This document shows, piece after piece, positions 10,644 to 18,832 of a stretch of 27,572 bases of DNA (within the stretch, counting starts at the first letter, position 1; each line of letters opens with the position of its first letter). Location of the stretch: assembly GCA_014885115.2 (NCBI GenBank), contig WKLE02000124.1, positions 1 to 27,572 on the forward strand. The letters run 5' to 3'. The DNA is from Asterionellopsis glacialis (Eukaryota; Bacillariophyta; Plagiogrammaphyceae; Rhaphoneidales; Asterionellopsidaceae). The notes beneath the pieces are model-generated. The model was not told where the DNA came from and did not search any database. It was given only the letters and a program-made list of their open reading frames with translations. The translations under genes and the position numbers were made by a program.

Positions 10644-11162
10644 TTGATGAAGAAAAATGATAATGACGAAAAGCAAGGATGGTACGGTGCGTAATCTTGT
10701 AGAGACCAGGACACACTTTACTTCTACAAGCAGGGGGGGGGGATAGATAGTACAAAAGAAAAAAGACAAAGGAAAACGGCGAGCGAGTGAGACTTTCAAG
10801 TAGATTCATATATAAGAGGAATACTAAGTAGTTTAAATATTATTTGTTGTGTTTTATAATTTTTATGAACACATACTATCGATACAAGCTAATGTATTAT
10901 GCATTTATGATACAGATTGGCTTCTTGCGTCGCACATCCAAATTGTAGGACGTAAAGGTTTTTCCTATAGAGGGATCGGTATCATTCTAATATGATGTTC
11001 CAATGTTCAAGATTGAATGTAAAATTCTATCGTTGTTTTGTTGTTGGTACGACACCATGTGCCATCCATTGAATTGTATGCAAGTTTGTTTCTGGAAAGA
11101 AAGCTGTTTTGTTGTCCTGTGTGTTTTTTTCCTTGGTAGTTTGTTACATTACTTTGAATATT
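10644..11162. other. Non-coding gap between convergent genes
   Basis: It separates the 3' ends of the PI-PLC gene (+) and the membrane protein (-). It contains a run of about ten G at 10733-10742, an unreliable homopolymer for any sequencing method. Nothing else is recognised; 3' processing signals for both genes are expected here. Confidence 0.6.
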
Positions 11163-12083
11163 TCATCCATAACAGAGGAAGAAATCATCACTTGTAATAA
11201 TGATGCACAGTCCCATAGATAGTAGTATACTTACAACAATAACCCAAAAGAATTTATGTAAAAGAAAGATACATACGACCATTATCAAGAGTATAAAGAT
11301 CGGCACAGTGACTTGCACTATCAAAAAATAGGCGGAACAAATTGTACCAACTACATTGAAACCACGATTAGCATTATTACTGTAATCATAATAATAATAT
11401 TGAGACCATGATGCAATCACGACAAATGATGCAGCCATGATACATAAAACGATCAAAACCGATATAAGGCACTGAGGAATGGACCATGATGATGAAAATG
11501 ATGAAAGCTCTCCTTCAGCGTAGTGGCTTGATTTGTCTGTTTCTAGTTGTTGATGTTGCTGTTGTTCATCATTTTCATTACTAGAACTATTCTCAAACAA
11601 CCATACAACAAAATCATTTAATTTGGATGACCATTGCTGTGGTATGGACATTGGCGTGATTGACTTTGGAGGTTCCTGTGTTTGCTGTTGTTGTTGTTGT
11701 TGTTGTAGAACCAAGACATGTTCTTCAATATGTGCAATGATGGATATAATACCAGACAACATATCACCCGAATTTGCAATATAATGCCATATTAACATAA
11801 ATGTAGATATTCGAAATAGATCATCTTCAGGTACAAATACAACTGTGCATAATATACAGCATAAATCTGCAATACTTGTACCCAGTGATACTATAGATGA
11901 CCAGCATGTACTACCAAAACTAGTACCATGATTGCTTTGTTGGTGGTGTTGGTGTTGGTTTGTTGTTGGTGTGCTAGTCAACACCATCCCCTCATGATTA
12001 TTCATCATGTTGTCAGATGACGAAGAAGGAGTAGCAGAACTGTTCACAAGAACATCATCGTGACGATGCAAAGATAAATCCAT
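11163..12083 (-). CDS. PolyQ-containing multi-pass membrane protein, unknown function
   Basis: This is a 306-aa ORF from ATG 12083; the frame continues upstream only from a TTG at 12116. Residues 1-60 are Ser/His/Asn/Gln-rich and hydrophilic. Hydrophobic stretches follow near 70-90 (SIADLCCILCTVVFV) and 95-125 (FMLIWHYIANSGDMLSGIIS). A polyQ run of eight leads into a soluble loop with a second Gln-rich patch. Strong membrane segments then cover about 205-230 (CLISVLIVLCIMAASFVV) and most of 245-300. About five passes are likely. No family was recognised. The polyQ tracts, written with mixed CAA and CAG codons, suggest length variation between alleles. A 3' intron that would replace the short C-terminus cannot be excluded. 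Confidence 0.6.
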   Translation of the reverse strand: MDLSLHRHDDVLVNSSATPSSSSDNMMNNHEGMVLTSTPTTNQHQHHQQSNHGTSFGSTCWSSIVSLGTSIADLCCILCTVVFVPEDDLFRISTFMLIWHYIANSGDMLSGIISIIAHIEEHVLVLQQQQQQQQTQEPPKSITPMSIPQQWSSKLNDFVVWLFENSSSNENDEQQQHQQLETDKSSHYAEGELSSFSSSWSIPQCLISVLIVLCIMAASFVVIASWSQYYYYDYSNNANRGFNVVGTICSAYFLIVQVTVPIFILLIMVVCIFLLHKFFWVIVVSILLSMGLCIIITSDDFFLCYG

Positions 12084-12312
12084 AATGCATGTAAATTTTT
12101 GTTTTGGGGGGATCAAGTTTTGTGACGATGCTTCGATTCATACACAGCAGAGAAAGAATAGCGAAGAAGATACCCCAACGTAGCGCAATTCAATTTGCCG
12201 TTTCAATGTTTCTGTAAAACAAATCCAAAATTATTTATACAAAAACAGATATAATATTATAAAAGACAATTGTACGACTTGTACTTGGTAGAACAATTCT
12301 GATGGGGCGGCA

Positions 12313-12341
12313 GTGGTGATGGTGGTGGTGGTGGTGGTGGC
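12313..12341. repeat. GGT/TGG trinucleotide microsatellite
   Basis: A run of GGTGGT units, with an imperfect TGATGG start, precedes GGCTGCGG. It lies upstream of the polyQ membrane protein, outside any ORF that I accept. Confidence 0.7.
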
Positions 12342-12445
12342 TGCGGTGATGGGGTGTCACTGTCTGTCATGAAACCGATGTCGAGATCAAAAGGGAGAAA
12401 AGATACATAGTTCAGCAGGTTTTTCCGCTCATGTAGGTCCTACTT

Positions 12446-13402
12446 ACTTCCGGTACTAGTAAAAAACTACTTCGAACCACGAGACGTGTGAACACAAAAG
12501 CACGTGACCATAACTCAAAACTGTAATGACCAAAAAAGTCGTTGTTCAAGTTGCATTCTGTCAGTTTAATAACATAGCATTAGCATAGTATCTCTGGAAT
12601 TGGCTGAATGTAATTGGAATAACACTATATTTTAGCTCAAAGTTGACCATTTTTCGGAAATTTTGGTTGTCCCAAAACTGCCGGAACTACCTTGAACCAT
12701 TTTCTGTAGAAATTCTGTAGACTCTGATATGCCAGCCGGCTCAAAAATGTACACATTTGGCTTCTTTTTTTGTTTGAGACAAACAACATGGTTGACATGA
12801 CAATGGTACAAATGCATCTCTAGTTTGCATTGATAAACTATATCTATGGAGTCTTCCTCCATCACTCTGTCCACCTCTGTATGTGTGAAGTTTCATTCCT
12901 TATTCACCATAATATAATCTATTAATGTAAGTTCGTTTCATTCTCACACTCTCTTGTATTGTACTTTTAGTGCTGGCAATGTTGTCAAAAGGGCAATTAA
13001 CCCTAACCCTAACCTCCAATGATATATGACTGAGGGGTCTTTTACAGTACATCGAGTGTTTTTTTTGGGAAAATTTGATGACGTAGACCAAGATGGTCCA
13101 GTGCCATTCAAGGTACATTTGACCAACAGACCAAATGTGTATATTTCAAATTTTTTTCACCAAAAATTGAAAAAAACTATTATCTTTGTACCCTCCAGAC
13201 AGGTTGATATATTGGTCCCCACTTTATAAGAAGTCCAACACAGCCATGAAGTATAATGAAAGAAAAGCTTTCATTTGGATGTCTAACTTTGAAATACCAA
13301 CCAAAATTGATCAATTTCTGGCATGTTTTTGTTGAAATGTTTACTTTTTGTGGTTCAAGGTAGTACCGTGGTTCAAGGTAGTTTTTGACTAGTACCGGTA
13401 GT
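12446..13402. mobile_element. Putative non-autonomous DNA transposon with 35-bp TIRs
   Basis: The left end 12446-12480 and the right end 13368-13402 are inverted copies, with about 30 of 35 bases matching. The shared words are CCGGTACTAGT, AAAAACTAC and GAACCAC. Subterminal copies of ACTACCTTGAACCA occur at 12686-12699 (+) and, inverted, at 13351-13364 and 13369-13382. The right end carries a tandem 18-bp unit (13350-13367 and 13368-13385). No transposase ORF lies inside, so at about 957 bp it would be a non-autonomous element. No target-site duplication could be fixed with confidence. Confidence 0.55.
12997..13016. repeat. Short interstitial telomere-like run
   Basis: About two and a half CCCTAA units (AACCCTAACCCTAACC) sit inside the TIR-bounded element. 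This is too short to mark a chromosome end and may be coincidental. Confidence 0.5.
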
Positions 13403-13497
13403 CCTAGTCTAGAGAGGTATCTGGTTGTGTGCGGTCATCCCTCAAGCACCATTCCCTCTAGGATGAATCAAAGGAATTCCTGATCACATAAGAGTTT

Positions 13498-13517
13498 TCC
13501 AGTGATGCATCACTGGA
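13498..13517. repeat. Perfect 20-bp palindrome
   Basis: TCCAGTGATGCATCACTGGA is its own reverse complement, centred between 13507 and 13508. It may be a binding site for a dimeric protein or a small cruciform. It lies about 100 bases right of the TIR element. Confidence 0.8.
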
Positions 13518-13549
13518 GATATTGGTAGTTATTGTCAATTTCATATGTT

Positions 13550-13585
13550 TTTCCCTCAATTTTAAGGGTCTAAATTAGAGGGAAA
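13550..13585. repeat. Stem-loop with 13-14 nt arms
   Basis: TTTCCCTCAATTT (13550-13562) pairs with AAATTAGAGGGAAA (13572-13585) with a single-base bulge. The loop is about nine bases. Confidence 0.6.
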
Positions 13586-13700
13586 TCAAAAATAAATCAG
13601 ACCTCATCAAAGTATGTACTACTCATAAATCTGAGTCACCCTCCTTTTTCTGGTCCTAGATGAGAGCAGAAGATTTTGATCTCTGACAGGGGACCACGTG

Positions 13701-13847
13701 CACTTGCTGCTGTGCACAGCCTGCAAAGAAGAAAAAAAGTGTGACAACATAGGTATTTTTCTCCTGGTAAAATTATGTATCATGACCAAATATCCTGGTG
13801 CTAATTATTGCACTTGCTGCTGTGCGCAGCCTGCAAAGAAGAAAAAA
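13701..13847 (+). repeat. 37-bp direct repeat, two copies 110 bp apart
   Basis: The segments 13701-13737 and 13811-13847 are identical except for one base (GCACAGCC against GCGCAGCC). Both begin CACTTGCTGCTGTGC and end in an A-rich GAAGAAAAAA. The DNA after each copy is unrelated. The second copy lies just upstream of the ATG at 13888 and could belong to that gene's 5' leader. Confidence 0.85.
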
Positions 13848-13887
13848 GCTTTCCAAGCGAGAAAACAGCATATTCATTACAAAAATC

Positions 13888-14283
13888 ATGGCAAAGCAAT
13901 CATCCAATGCTGTCCCCCTTGCTGTCAACACAGATTGTCAATTCAAGTGCACTATTTGTAAAGGTGACATAAGAGACAATCCACAAGGGGGTACAGTGAC
14001 TGATTTCAAGGTCACAATTAGTGAAGGTGTTGAAGTTGTTAAGGCTAGAGCTCTCTCTTTTATTTGCCGTATGCTATCAAATGCACAGCTTATTTCAGAC
14101 AACATATACTTCAAGGAGTCCAAAGGAGCATTGCAAAGCCAGTATGTCATCTTGTGTGACGATAATTTTGAAGCTTTAACAAGAGGAAGATGGGGGTTGA
14201 TAACAAAGAGGGATGTTGGAAAAGGTAAAGGCTTCTGTGAGACTCCAAAATTAATCTTGTCCAAAATAAAAAATTACTTATGA
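13888..14283 (+). CDS. Small CxxC protein, unknown function
   Basis: This 131-aa ORF starts at ATG 13888, the first in its frame, and ends at TGA 14283. A single CxxC pair, FKCTICKGD, near residues 19-26 is typical of half a zinc-binding site, but no clear second pair follows; isolated Cys residues occur near 60, 90 and 116. The remainder is mixed alpha/beta in character, with hydrophobic patterns such as ALSFICRMLSNAQLIS and QYVILCDDNFEALTRGRWGLI, and a Lys-rich C-terminus. There is no signal peptide or membrane helix. I do not recognise the family. Its place between a TIR-bounded element and repeats leaves open that it is element-derived. The even amino-acid composition argues that it is, or was, a real gene. 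Confidence 0.5.
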   Translation: MAKQSSNAVPLAVNTDCQFKCTICKGDIRDNPQGGTVTDFKVTISEGVEVVKARALSFICRMLSNAQLISDNIYFKESKGALQSQYVILCDDNFEALTRGRWGLITKRDVGKGKGFCETPKLILSKIKNYL

Positions 14284-14553
14284 AACACTTATTCTGAATT
14301 TTAGGATATTGTCCTAAATTTTTTTTTCCTAAGTAAAAAAATCTTATGCTTTCTTTCAAAGTCACAATATCAATTTCTTTGCTGTTGTCCTGTTTGAATC
14401 CCCTCCTGGAGATTTTTGGCGTCATGAGTAGGGGTCTCTGGCCTTTGCCCCTCGATTTTTTCTGTATCCCTGTTTGAGTAGTATGTTCGTCTGCATTTTG
14501 CATATGTGTATACTGTATTTTGTCCAATTGGTATCCTTAAACGTCAGTCCGTG

Positions 14554-14577
14554 ACCCCTGCTCAGGGGTATTTTTGT
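14554..14577. terminator. GC-rich hairpin followed by a T-run
   Basis: ACCCCTG (14554-14560) and CAGGGGT (14563-14569) form a 7-bp stem with a 2-nt loop, followed by A then TTTTTGTCTTTG. It has the shape of an intrinsic terminator and sits about 270 bases after the small CxxC ORF. In a nuclear genome such a shape could end a Pol III transcript at most; no Pol III gene is recognised upstream. Confidence 0.3.
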
Positions 14578-14706
14578 CTTTGTTTTCTTTACGGACTCCG
14601 GGTTTTCCAGTGCTTCTCGATAACGGTTATGTGACCAGTGTCTAGTAGGACCTACTTACTGGTTTCCACTCACCTCTGGGGAGTGGGGAGATTCTATTTC
14701 AGTTGT

Positions 14707-14988
14707 CTATTCCTCTACTGGCAACTGTCTTACAACACGCGATTGGCTGGAAAAGATGACAGCATTGCGAACCCTAAACCTAAAAACCTCACCAAAAAAA
14801 TAGTAGAAGACCGCCAAGGCACGTAATCCGCAAAGTTGCCCATTATCAACCAAATCATCATCATCGTTTCTCGCTTGAAAGAATGGAAATAATCCCAGAA
14901 AAATAATGAGAAGAATGGGAATAAAACAACAAAATATTATGGTACATACGCAGCAGAGAAGCACATAAAAAAAGATTGAGGCTAGCAT
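14707..14988 (-). CDS. Possible small hydrophobic protein (93 aa), weak
   Basis: The ORF runs from ATG 14988 to a stop at 14707. Residues 1-45 are strongly hydrophobic (MLASIFFYVLLCCVCTI, then FIPILLIIFLGLF), long enough for one or two membrane helices. A short acidic run NDDDDL follows, then a mixed C-terminal half ending in a basic region. No family is recognised. AT-rich DNA often yields Phe/Ile/Leu-rich open frames by chance. A possible splice donor, GGTGAGG, lies within the C-terminal half, so the true end might differ. Confidence 0.22.
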   Translation of the reverse strand: MLASIFFYVLLCCVCTIIFCCFIPILLIIFLGLFPFFQARNDDDDLVDNGQLCGLRALAVFYYFFGEVFRFRVRNAVIFSSQSRVVRQLPVEE

Positions 14989-15141
14989 TATTTTACTGTA
15001 CTGTAATACATGCAAAAAGATATATAAAAAGCCTCTTTGTAAGTAATTAAAATATGAAGAAGAACAAGAATAATAATTTGTTTGTTGGCATGCTTGGTGG
15101 GCAGGTGGTTAAGAGCGTACTGTATCCATCCATTTATCCAT

Positions 15142-15951
15142 CTATGAATCAGCAGACGATTGGATAGATTGTAACATAATGGAAGCATTACTAAGTGCGA
15201 TTGACTTTTCCCACTTTGTTTCTTCGGGGAACGGATCACGACATATCGGACATGATTTTAATTGCCGAACATGCTTTATACAAAAGGAATGTCCACATGT
15301 TGAAATGGTACATGGAACACATGACTTTTCATTAAAGGTTTCCCAACAAATGGGACATTCGGATACATGTGTTGATGTTACATTGGTTTTTGTCGTAGGA
15401 GGAGCTGGAGCACAGCAGTTGCAGTCGTCATCATCGTCGTCGACGTCGTTGTCACATCTACCATTGGTTTCCACCTCATCTTGAAGATTTTGTGTAACCG
15501 TATTGACTAGTGCAACAGCAACCTCACCTAGTGAAATTGATCTTGCAACATCTTCTTCTAAAAACTTGGTTTTGCAAATAGGACATTTGCTTACTTCGTG
15601 TGTATGTTGATGGCATATAGAATGACCACAAGAGAGTGTACAGGCAGCATGCGTGGAATCATTAAAGGTTTCACAACACATAGGACACGTCACTGGTAAC
15701 AGGGCAATTTTCACTGCTTGATTCTGTTGACGTTGACGAAATTCTTGTGAGTTGTGTTTCTTGTCGGATGGTGAGGATGATGATGATGATCTTGATGTGG
15801 AAATATTAGCTTTCTTGGTAGTGGTGGAACACAGTACTGCTATGCGGTGAGGCTTGATAATTTGAGACGCGAAACGACCAGGTCCGCTTTCCGTTTCAAC
15901 CTTGGTGAGAATATCTCTTGAACCACAGAATAACGAATGATTACCGCCCAT
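15142..15951 (-). CDS. Tandem RING-type zinc finger protein, probably myristoylated
   Basis: This is a single-exon ORF of 269 aa from ATG 15951. The N-terminus MGGNHSLFCGS fits an N-myristoylation site at Gly2, with Cys9 as a possible palmitoylation site, so membrane anchoring is likely (inference). After a Ser-rich stretch (51-62) come two RING-like domains: residues 89-126 (CPMC, SCGHSIC, CPIC) and 199-237 (CPIC, TCGHSFC, CPIC). In both, the sixth ligand position is His rather than Cys (C-x2-H at 113-116 and 224-227), giving C3HCHC2. An acidic Asp run (170-176) and a CNCC motif separate them. RING domains usually recruit an E2 for ubiquitin transfer; catalytic ability here is untested. DNA similarity between the two domains (CATTAAAGGTTTC in both) suggests internal duplication. 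It is divergent from the gene at 16202. Confidence 0.82.
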   Translation of the reverse strand: MGGNHSLFCGSRDILTKVETESGPGRFASQIIKPHRIAVLCSTTTKKANISTSRSSSSSSPSDKKHNSQEFRQRQQNQAVKIALLPVTCPMCCETFNDSTHAACTLSCGHSICHQHTHEVSKCPICKTKFLEEDVARSISLGEVAVALVNTVTQNLQDEVETNGRCDNDVDDDDDDCNCCAPAPPTTKTNVTSTHVSECPICWETFNEKSCVPCTISTCGHSFCIKHVRQLKSCPICRDPFPEETKWEKSIALSNASIMLQSIQSSADS

Positions 15952-16017
15952 TTTGGAGTGTGCGTCTAACTATGAATAACAAGAACGTAGTGACAAAGAG
16001 CAACAGAGGCACAACTT

Positions 16018-16068
16018 GAATCAATCAATCGATCAGTCGATTGATCAATCAATCAATCAATCAATCAC
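16018..16068. repeat. TCAA microsatellite with a palindromic start
   Basis: TCAATCAATCGATCAGTCGA is followed by TTGATCAATC and further TCAATCAA units. It lies between the divergent starts of the RING gene (15951) and the small gene at 16202, inside their shared upstream region. Confidence 0.8.
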
Positions 16069-16201
16069 TCTCGCCCACCGTGGTCAGTTGAACGGAATAA
16101 TGCGTGTCCTTCTCTCTAGCAAGAATTTTACTATGTAATTATTACCTGGTGCACGAAAAGCGGAAAAAATCTCGTTGGCCGTAGCGTAGCGTGGGTGTCT
16201 G

Positions 16202-16635
16202 ATGTTCGCAAGGATGATTTATTTTGTTCTGTCAAAGTTCGGCGGAGTTCGTTTTGAAATGTTGGGGGTAGTTGAAGGAGAGCCCATGTCTTCAGAACTG
16301 AATAACCAATTATATCCAGCAATGACGTCAGGATTGACAACCGTCGTGAAACAGAACATGCGCCAAAAAGAATGCGTGGTATCGTCGGACGAAGATTGTT
16401 CTGTTCAAAGGTCAAAAAGAATAATGGCGGGACTCGTATTCAAGATATGTCATGTAGACGCCGGAACTAATCGTTNNNNNNNNNNNNNNNNNNNNNNNNN
16501 NNNNNNNNNNNNNNNNNNNNNNAACAGGTAAAAGGGAAATCGCAATGGAATGTTATTGTTTGGACGGAGAGAACCAATTCTCAATGGGTTGCAGAAATCT
16601 ATATTGACGCTTCAAACACCCGATTAGGAATTTAA
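16202..16635 (+). CDS. Small protein split by an assembly gap, tentatively cystatin-like
   Basis: The left part, from ATG 16202 to 16475, encodes 91 residues. After 47 N, the frame beginning at 16525 encodes about 36 more and stops at TAA 16633-16635. The two parts are out of frame if the N-run is exact, so the gap length is probably nominal. An alternative start is Met20 at 16259. Resemblance to cystatins (small inhibitors of papain-type cysteine proteases) is: a Gly near the start of MLGVVEGEP, a helical segment, RIMAG followed by LVFKI where QxVxG and its strand would be, and a strand-like VIVWTERTNSQWVAEIY at the end. The QxVxG match is imperfect, so the call is tentative. A splice donor at 16528 (CAG/GTAAAA) is an alternative reading of the gap edge. 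Confidence 0.45.
16476..16522. other. Assembly gap (47 N)
   Basis: A run of unknown bases interrupts the small gene at 16202. Frames on the two sides disagree by one base for the plausible protein, so the true gap length is probably not 47. Confidence 1.
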
Positions 16636-17045
16636 AGAAACAGAAATAATTTTGGTAAAACATTTGAAATGAAGTCCCTCTATGATAATTTTCATGGACT
16701 TAATTCTAAAAACAGTTGTTACATTTCGGTATAGTTGGGAGGATCAAGTGAAATTCAGATCTATAGAAATAGTCATGATGATATAACAGCCATGAATGGT
16801 GATTCTGATCGAACCTTACAAACCAGTTGAAGTGTATAGAGTATGTATAGAACGGTCCTATCCTATGAACACTTTAGAATAGTCTTATCCCGGATCTAAG
16901 TACTGCGTGAAAATACAATTTGGTCAAATTATAGCGACTATCGCGAAATTGCGATTATGAGCTTCAGAGAACTAGTTACACAGCTTTCCCACAAAAAGTA
17001 TCCAGAGGTATACGCACACATGTCTATATTCTCCGAGTCACTAAA
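16636..17045. other. Non-coding gap between convergent genes
   Basis: It lies between the 3' ends of the gap-split gene (+) and petC (-). No ORF, repeat or structure was recognised in these 410 bases. Confidence 0.6.
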
Positions 17046-17810
17046 CTAAATCCACCATGGTTTTTCATTTGTTCGAAAATCTTCTTCAATCCAGGGTGAT
17101 AATGTAATCTTACCACCATTCTCTTCATCAATATTGACATGAGCTAAGGCTAAAGAATGAGGTGCAGGACCGCGCAGGACCATACCACTTGAATCATACT
17201 GTGATCCATGACATGGACAAATAAATTTCTTTTGAAATTCATCCCATGGAACGACACACCCTAAATGCGTACATTCTGCATTCAGGGCATAGGATTCTAA
17301 ATTCATACTCTCCGCATTCACAATTAGAAAGGTTGGTTCACTCTTTAATCCTTGTACCATGGATCGATCTCCAGCCTTTTTCGACGCAAGGTATTTGGAT
17401 GCTACAATGTCAGATCCATATATGTCTTTGGCGGTTGTAATCTTTTTCAGGGGGTCTTCAGATGCCTTGTTGTCACCAGAATTGTTGCTACCAAAGAAAG
17501 CCTGAACCGGAAGTGATGGTGCAAGACCAGCAGATAACGATCCCAGAAAGATATGGTTCAATAGACCTCGACGACGAAAACTACAATCTGCCTCTTCGTT
17601 ATTCTTGTTCACATTACTATCTTCCTTTGCTTCCAGCACAACCATTTCCCTATTTATTCTTACATTCTTATTTAGTGGACCTTTCATTCGATATTGATTT
17701 TGATGGCTTGCAATAGGAGTGAAGCCACAACAAAAATGAAAAAGCATGCTTGCCAAAAAGAAGAAACGCACGACTGATATGTAATGATACTTTCCAGTGG
17801 TCGAATCCAT
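17046..17810 (-). CDS. petC: Rieske iron-sulfur subunit of cytochrome b6f, plastid-targeted
   Basis: The ORF encodes 254 aa from ATG 17810; upstream only a TTG at 17849 keeps the frame. PetC carries the 2Fe-2S cluster that takes electrons from plastoquinol to cytochrome f in the thylakoid b6f complex. Cluster motifs are CTHLGC (about 180-185) and CPCHGS (about 198-203); the C-terminus [11 protein letters not shown] matches the family ending. The N-terminus is bipartite: a hydrophobic signal peptide (about 12-28), then CCG/FTP with Phe at the presumed cleavage site, as in diatom plastid proteins. [19 protein letters not shown] (about 78-96) is the single membrane anchor with preceding arginines, resembling the uncleaved Tat-type signal-anchor known for plant PetC. 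The gene is nuclear and intronless here, convergent with the small gene before it. Confidence 0.96.
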   Translation of the reverse strand: MDSTTGKYHYISVVRFFFLASMLFHFCCGFTPIASHQNQYRMKGPLNKNVRINREMVVLEAKEDSNVNKNNEEADCSFRRRGLLNHIFLGSLSAGLAPSLPVQAFFGSNNSGDNKASEDPLKKITTAKDIYGSDIVASKYLASKKAGDRSMVQGLKSEPTFLIVNAESMNLESYALNAECTHLGCVVPWDEFQKKFICPCHGSQYDSSGMVLRGPAPHSLALAHVNIDEENGGKITLSPWIEEDFRTNEKPWWI

Positions 17811-18832
17811 TCTCCCTTTGATTCTTTCACAAAAATTAATATAATTCAATGTCTACAGACAGAATGCTGGCATCCAAACTTAACAAAGGACCGCAGATCT
17901 AAACTTTTTAAAAGTAACAGCACAGTGCCATGTATTTTTTTTTCACCTGGAGAGGACATGCGCTACACCTATCATGGTGTGCAGAGGTTGTTCCGTTTAC
18001 GGTAGAAAAGAAAAAAATGACGTGGTGATGGAATAAGCAGATCATGAAAGGCTTTAAAAAATCGTCGGAGCCCCACTCCACAGCGTTTTAGTGCATTTAT
18101 TTTAGATACCAGTACTGCCTAGAAGTAGCGTAATGACTCGTACAGGTACAGATCAGATAGCTAGAGTCTAGTTTTTTGAGTTTTTGTTGTTCCCCTTCAC
18201 TACTTCTAAATGTACATCCCTGATGAACTCTACAACAAGTACTGGTATTATGAATATGATACAATTCCTAACTCGTTACTAACTGTCTATTCCAGATTTT
18301 TTATTAACACTCCTTCAAGCTGACCTAAGGTGTATTGCACACCGCGAGGGGGGTTATCCGAACCTGGATCTCCTAATCCTAATAGCGAAAGCTACTTTGG
18401 TGGGTGTGACTGCATTCTTAACCTAGTTGGTTTACATATCCCTGACAAAGTCCCTTTTGATAAAATATAATAAAACTTCTTGGTGTGAAACTCAACGAGT
18501 TCACCAATTGACTGGGGCTCATTTGAGAGCTCCTCAATCAAATATAATTATTCACAGACGCCAGTGTGAATGAAGATTATTACATAACCAGCTGGGATCC
18601 CCAACGGTTGTAATAAAAAGAATCCAGCCAGATCATACATGACGTGAGCTGCTGCTAACCCCTTTCAGAAAATACTTGGCAAATGAAATGTTGTAAAGCG
18701 GTCGTGAAGGTGCCGAGTCCACCGATGTAACTCGACACTCTTCCTTCACCATGATTACGTGAAGTTGTGAAATTGCCGTCTTAGATCTTGAGCAGCCTCG
18801 ATTTATACATTCGGACAGATAAAAAGTTTAGT
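17811..18832. other. Non-coding stretch upstream of petC
   Basis: It should contain the petC promoter (right of 17810 on this strand) and, nearer 18832, the flank of the broken recombinase gene. A hairpin lies at 18704-18749. No gene was recognised, and I found no convincing terminal repeats bounding the pseudogene on this side. Confidence 0.55.
18704..18749. repeat. Imperfect hairpin beside the broken element gene
   Basis: GTGAAGG (18704-18710) pairs with CCTTCAC (18743-18749); the adjoining TGCCGAGT (18711-18718) pairs with ACTCGACA (18730-18737) with one mismatch and a bulge on the right arm. It lies about 90 bases beyond the pseudogene's 3' end and could be part of the element. Confidence 0.6.

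Larger units (their letters stand above)
12084..13887. other. Non-coding stretch containing a TIR-bounded element
   Basis: No gene is supported. It holds a GGT microsatellite (12313-12341), the inverted-repeat-bounded element at 12446-13402, a short telomere-like run at 12997-13016, a 20-bp palindrome at 13498-13517, a longer hairpin at 13550-13585 and a duplicated 37-bp segment at 13701-13847. Confidence 0.6.
14284..15141. other. Mostly non-coding stretch
   Basis: It holds a hairpin followed by T-rich DNA at 14554-14577 and the weak small ORF at 14707-14988 on the minus strand. A word GTAGGACCTAC at 14645-14655 resembles one at 12433-12443. No other gene is seen. Confidence 0.5.

Noticed and set aside
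12997..13016. Telomere or subtelomere
   Set aside because: Only about two and a half CCCTAA units occur, with ordinary DNA and genes on both sides.
18320..18430. tRNA-like look around the word AACCTGGATCTC
   Set aside because: The expected T-arm GGTTCGAATCC pattern and a 7-bp acceptor stem could not be built on either strand.
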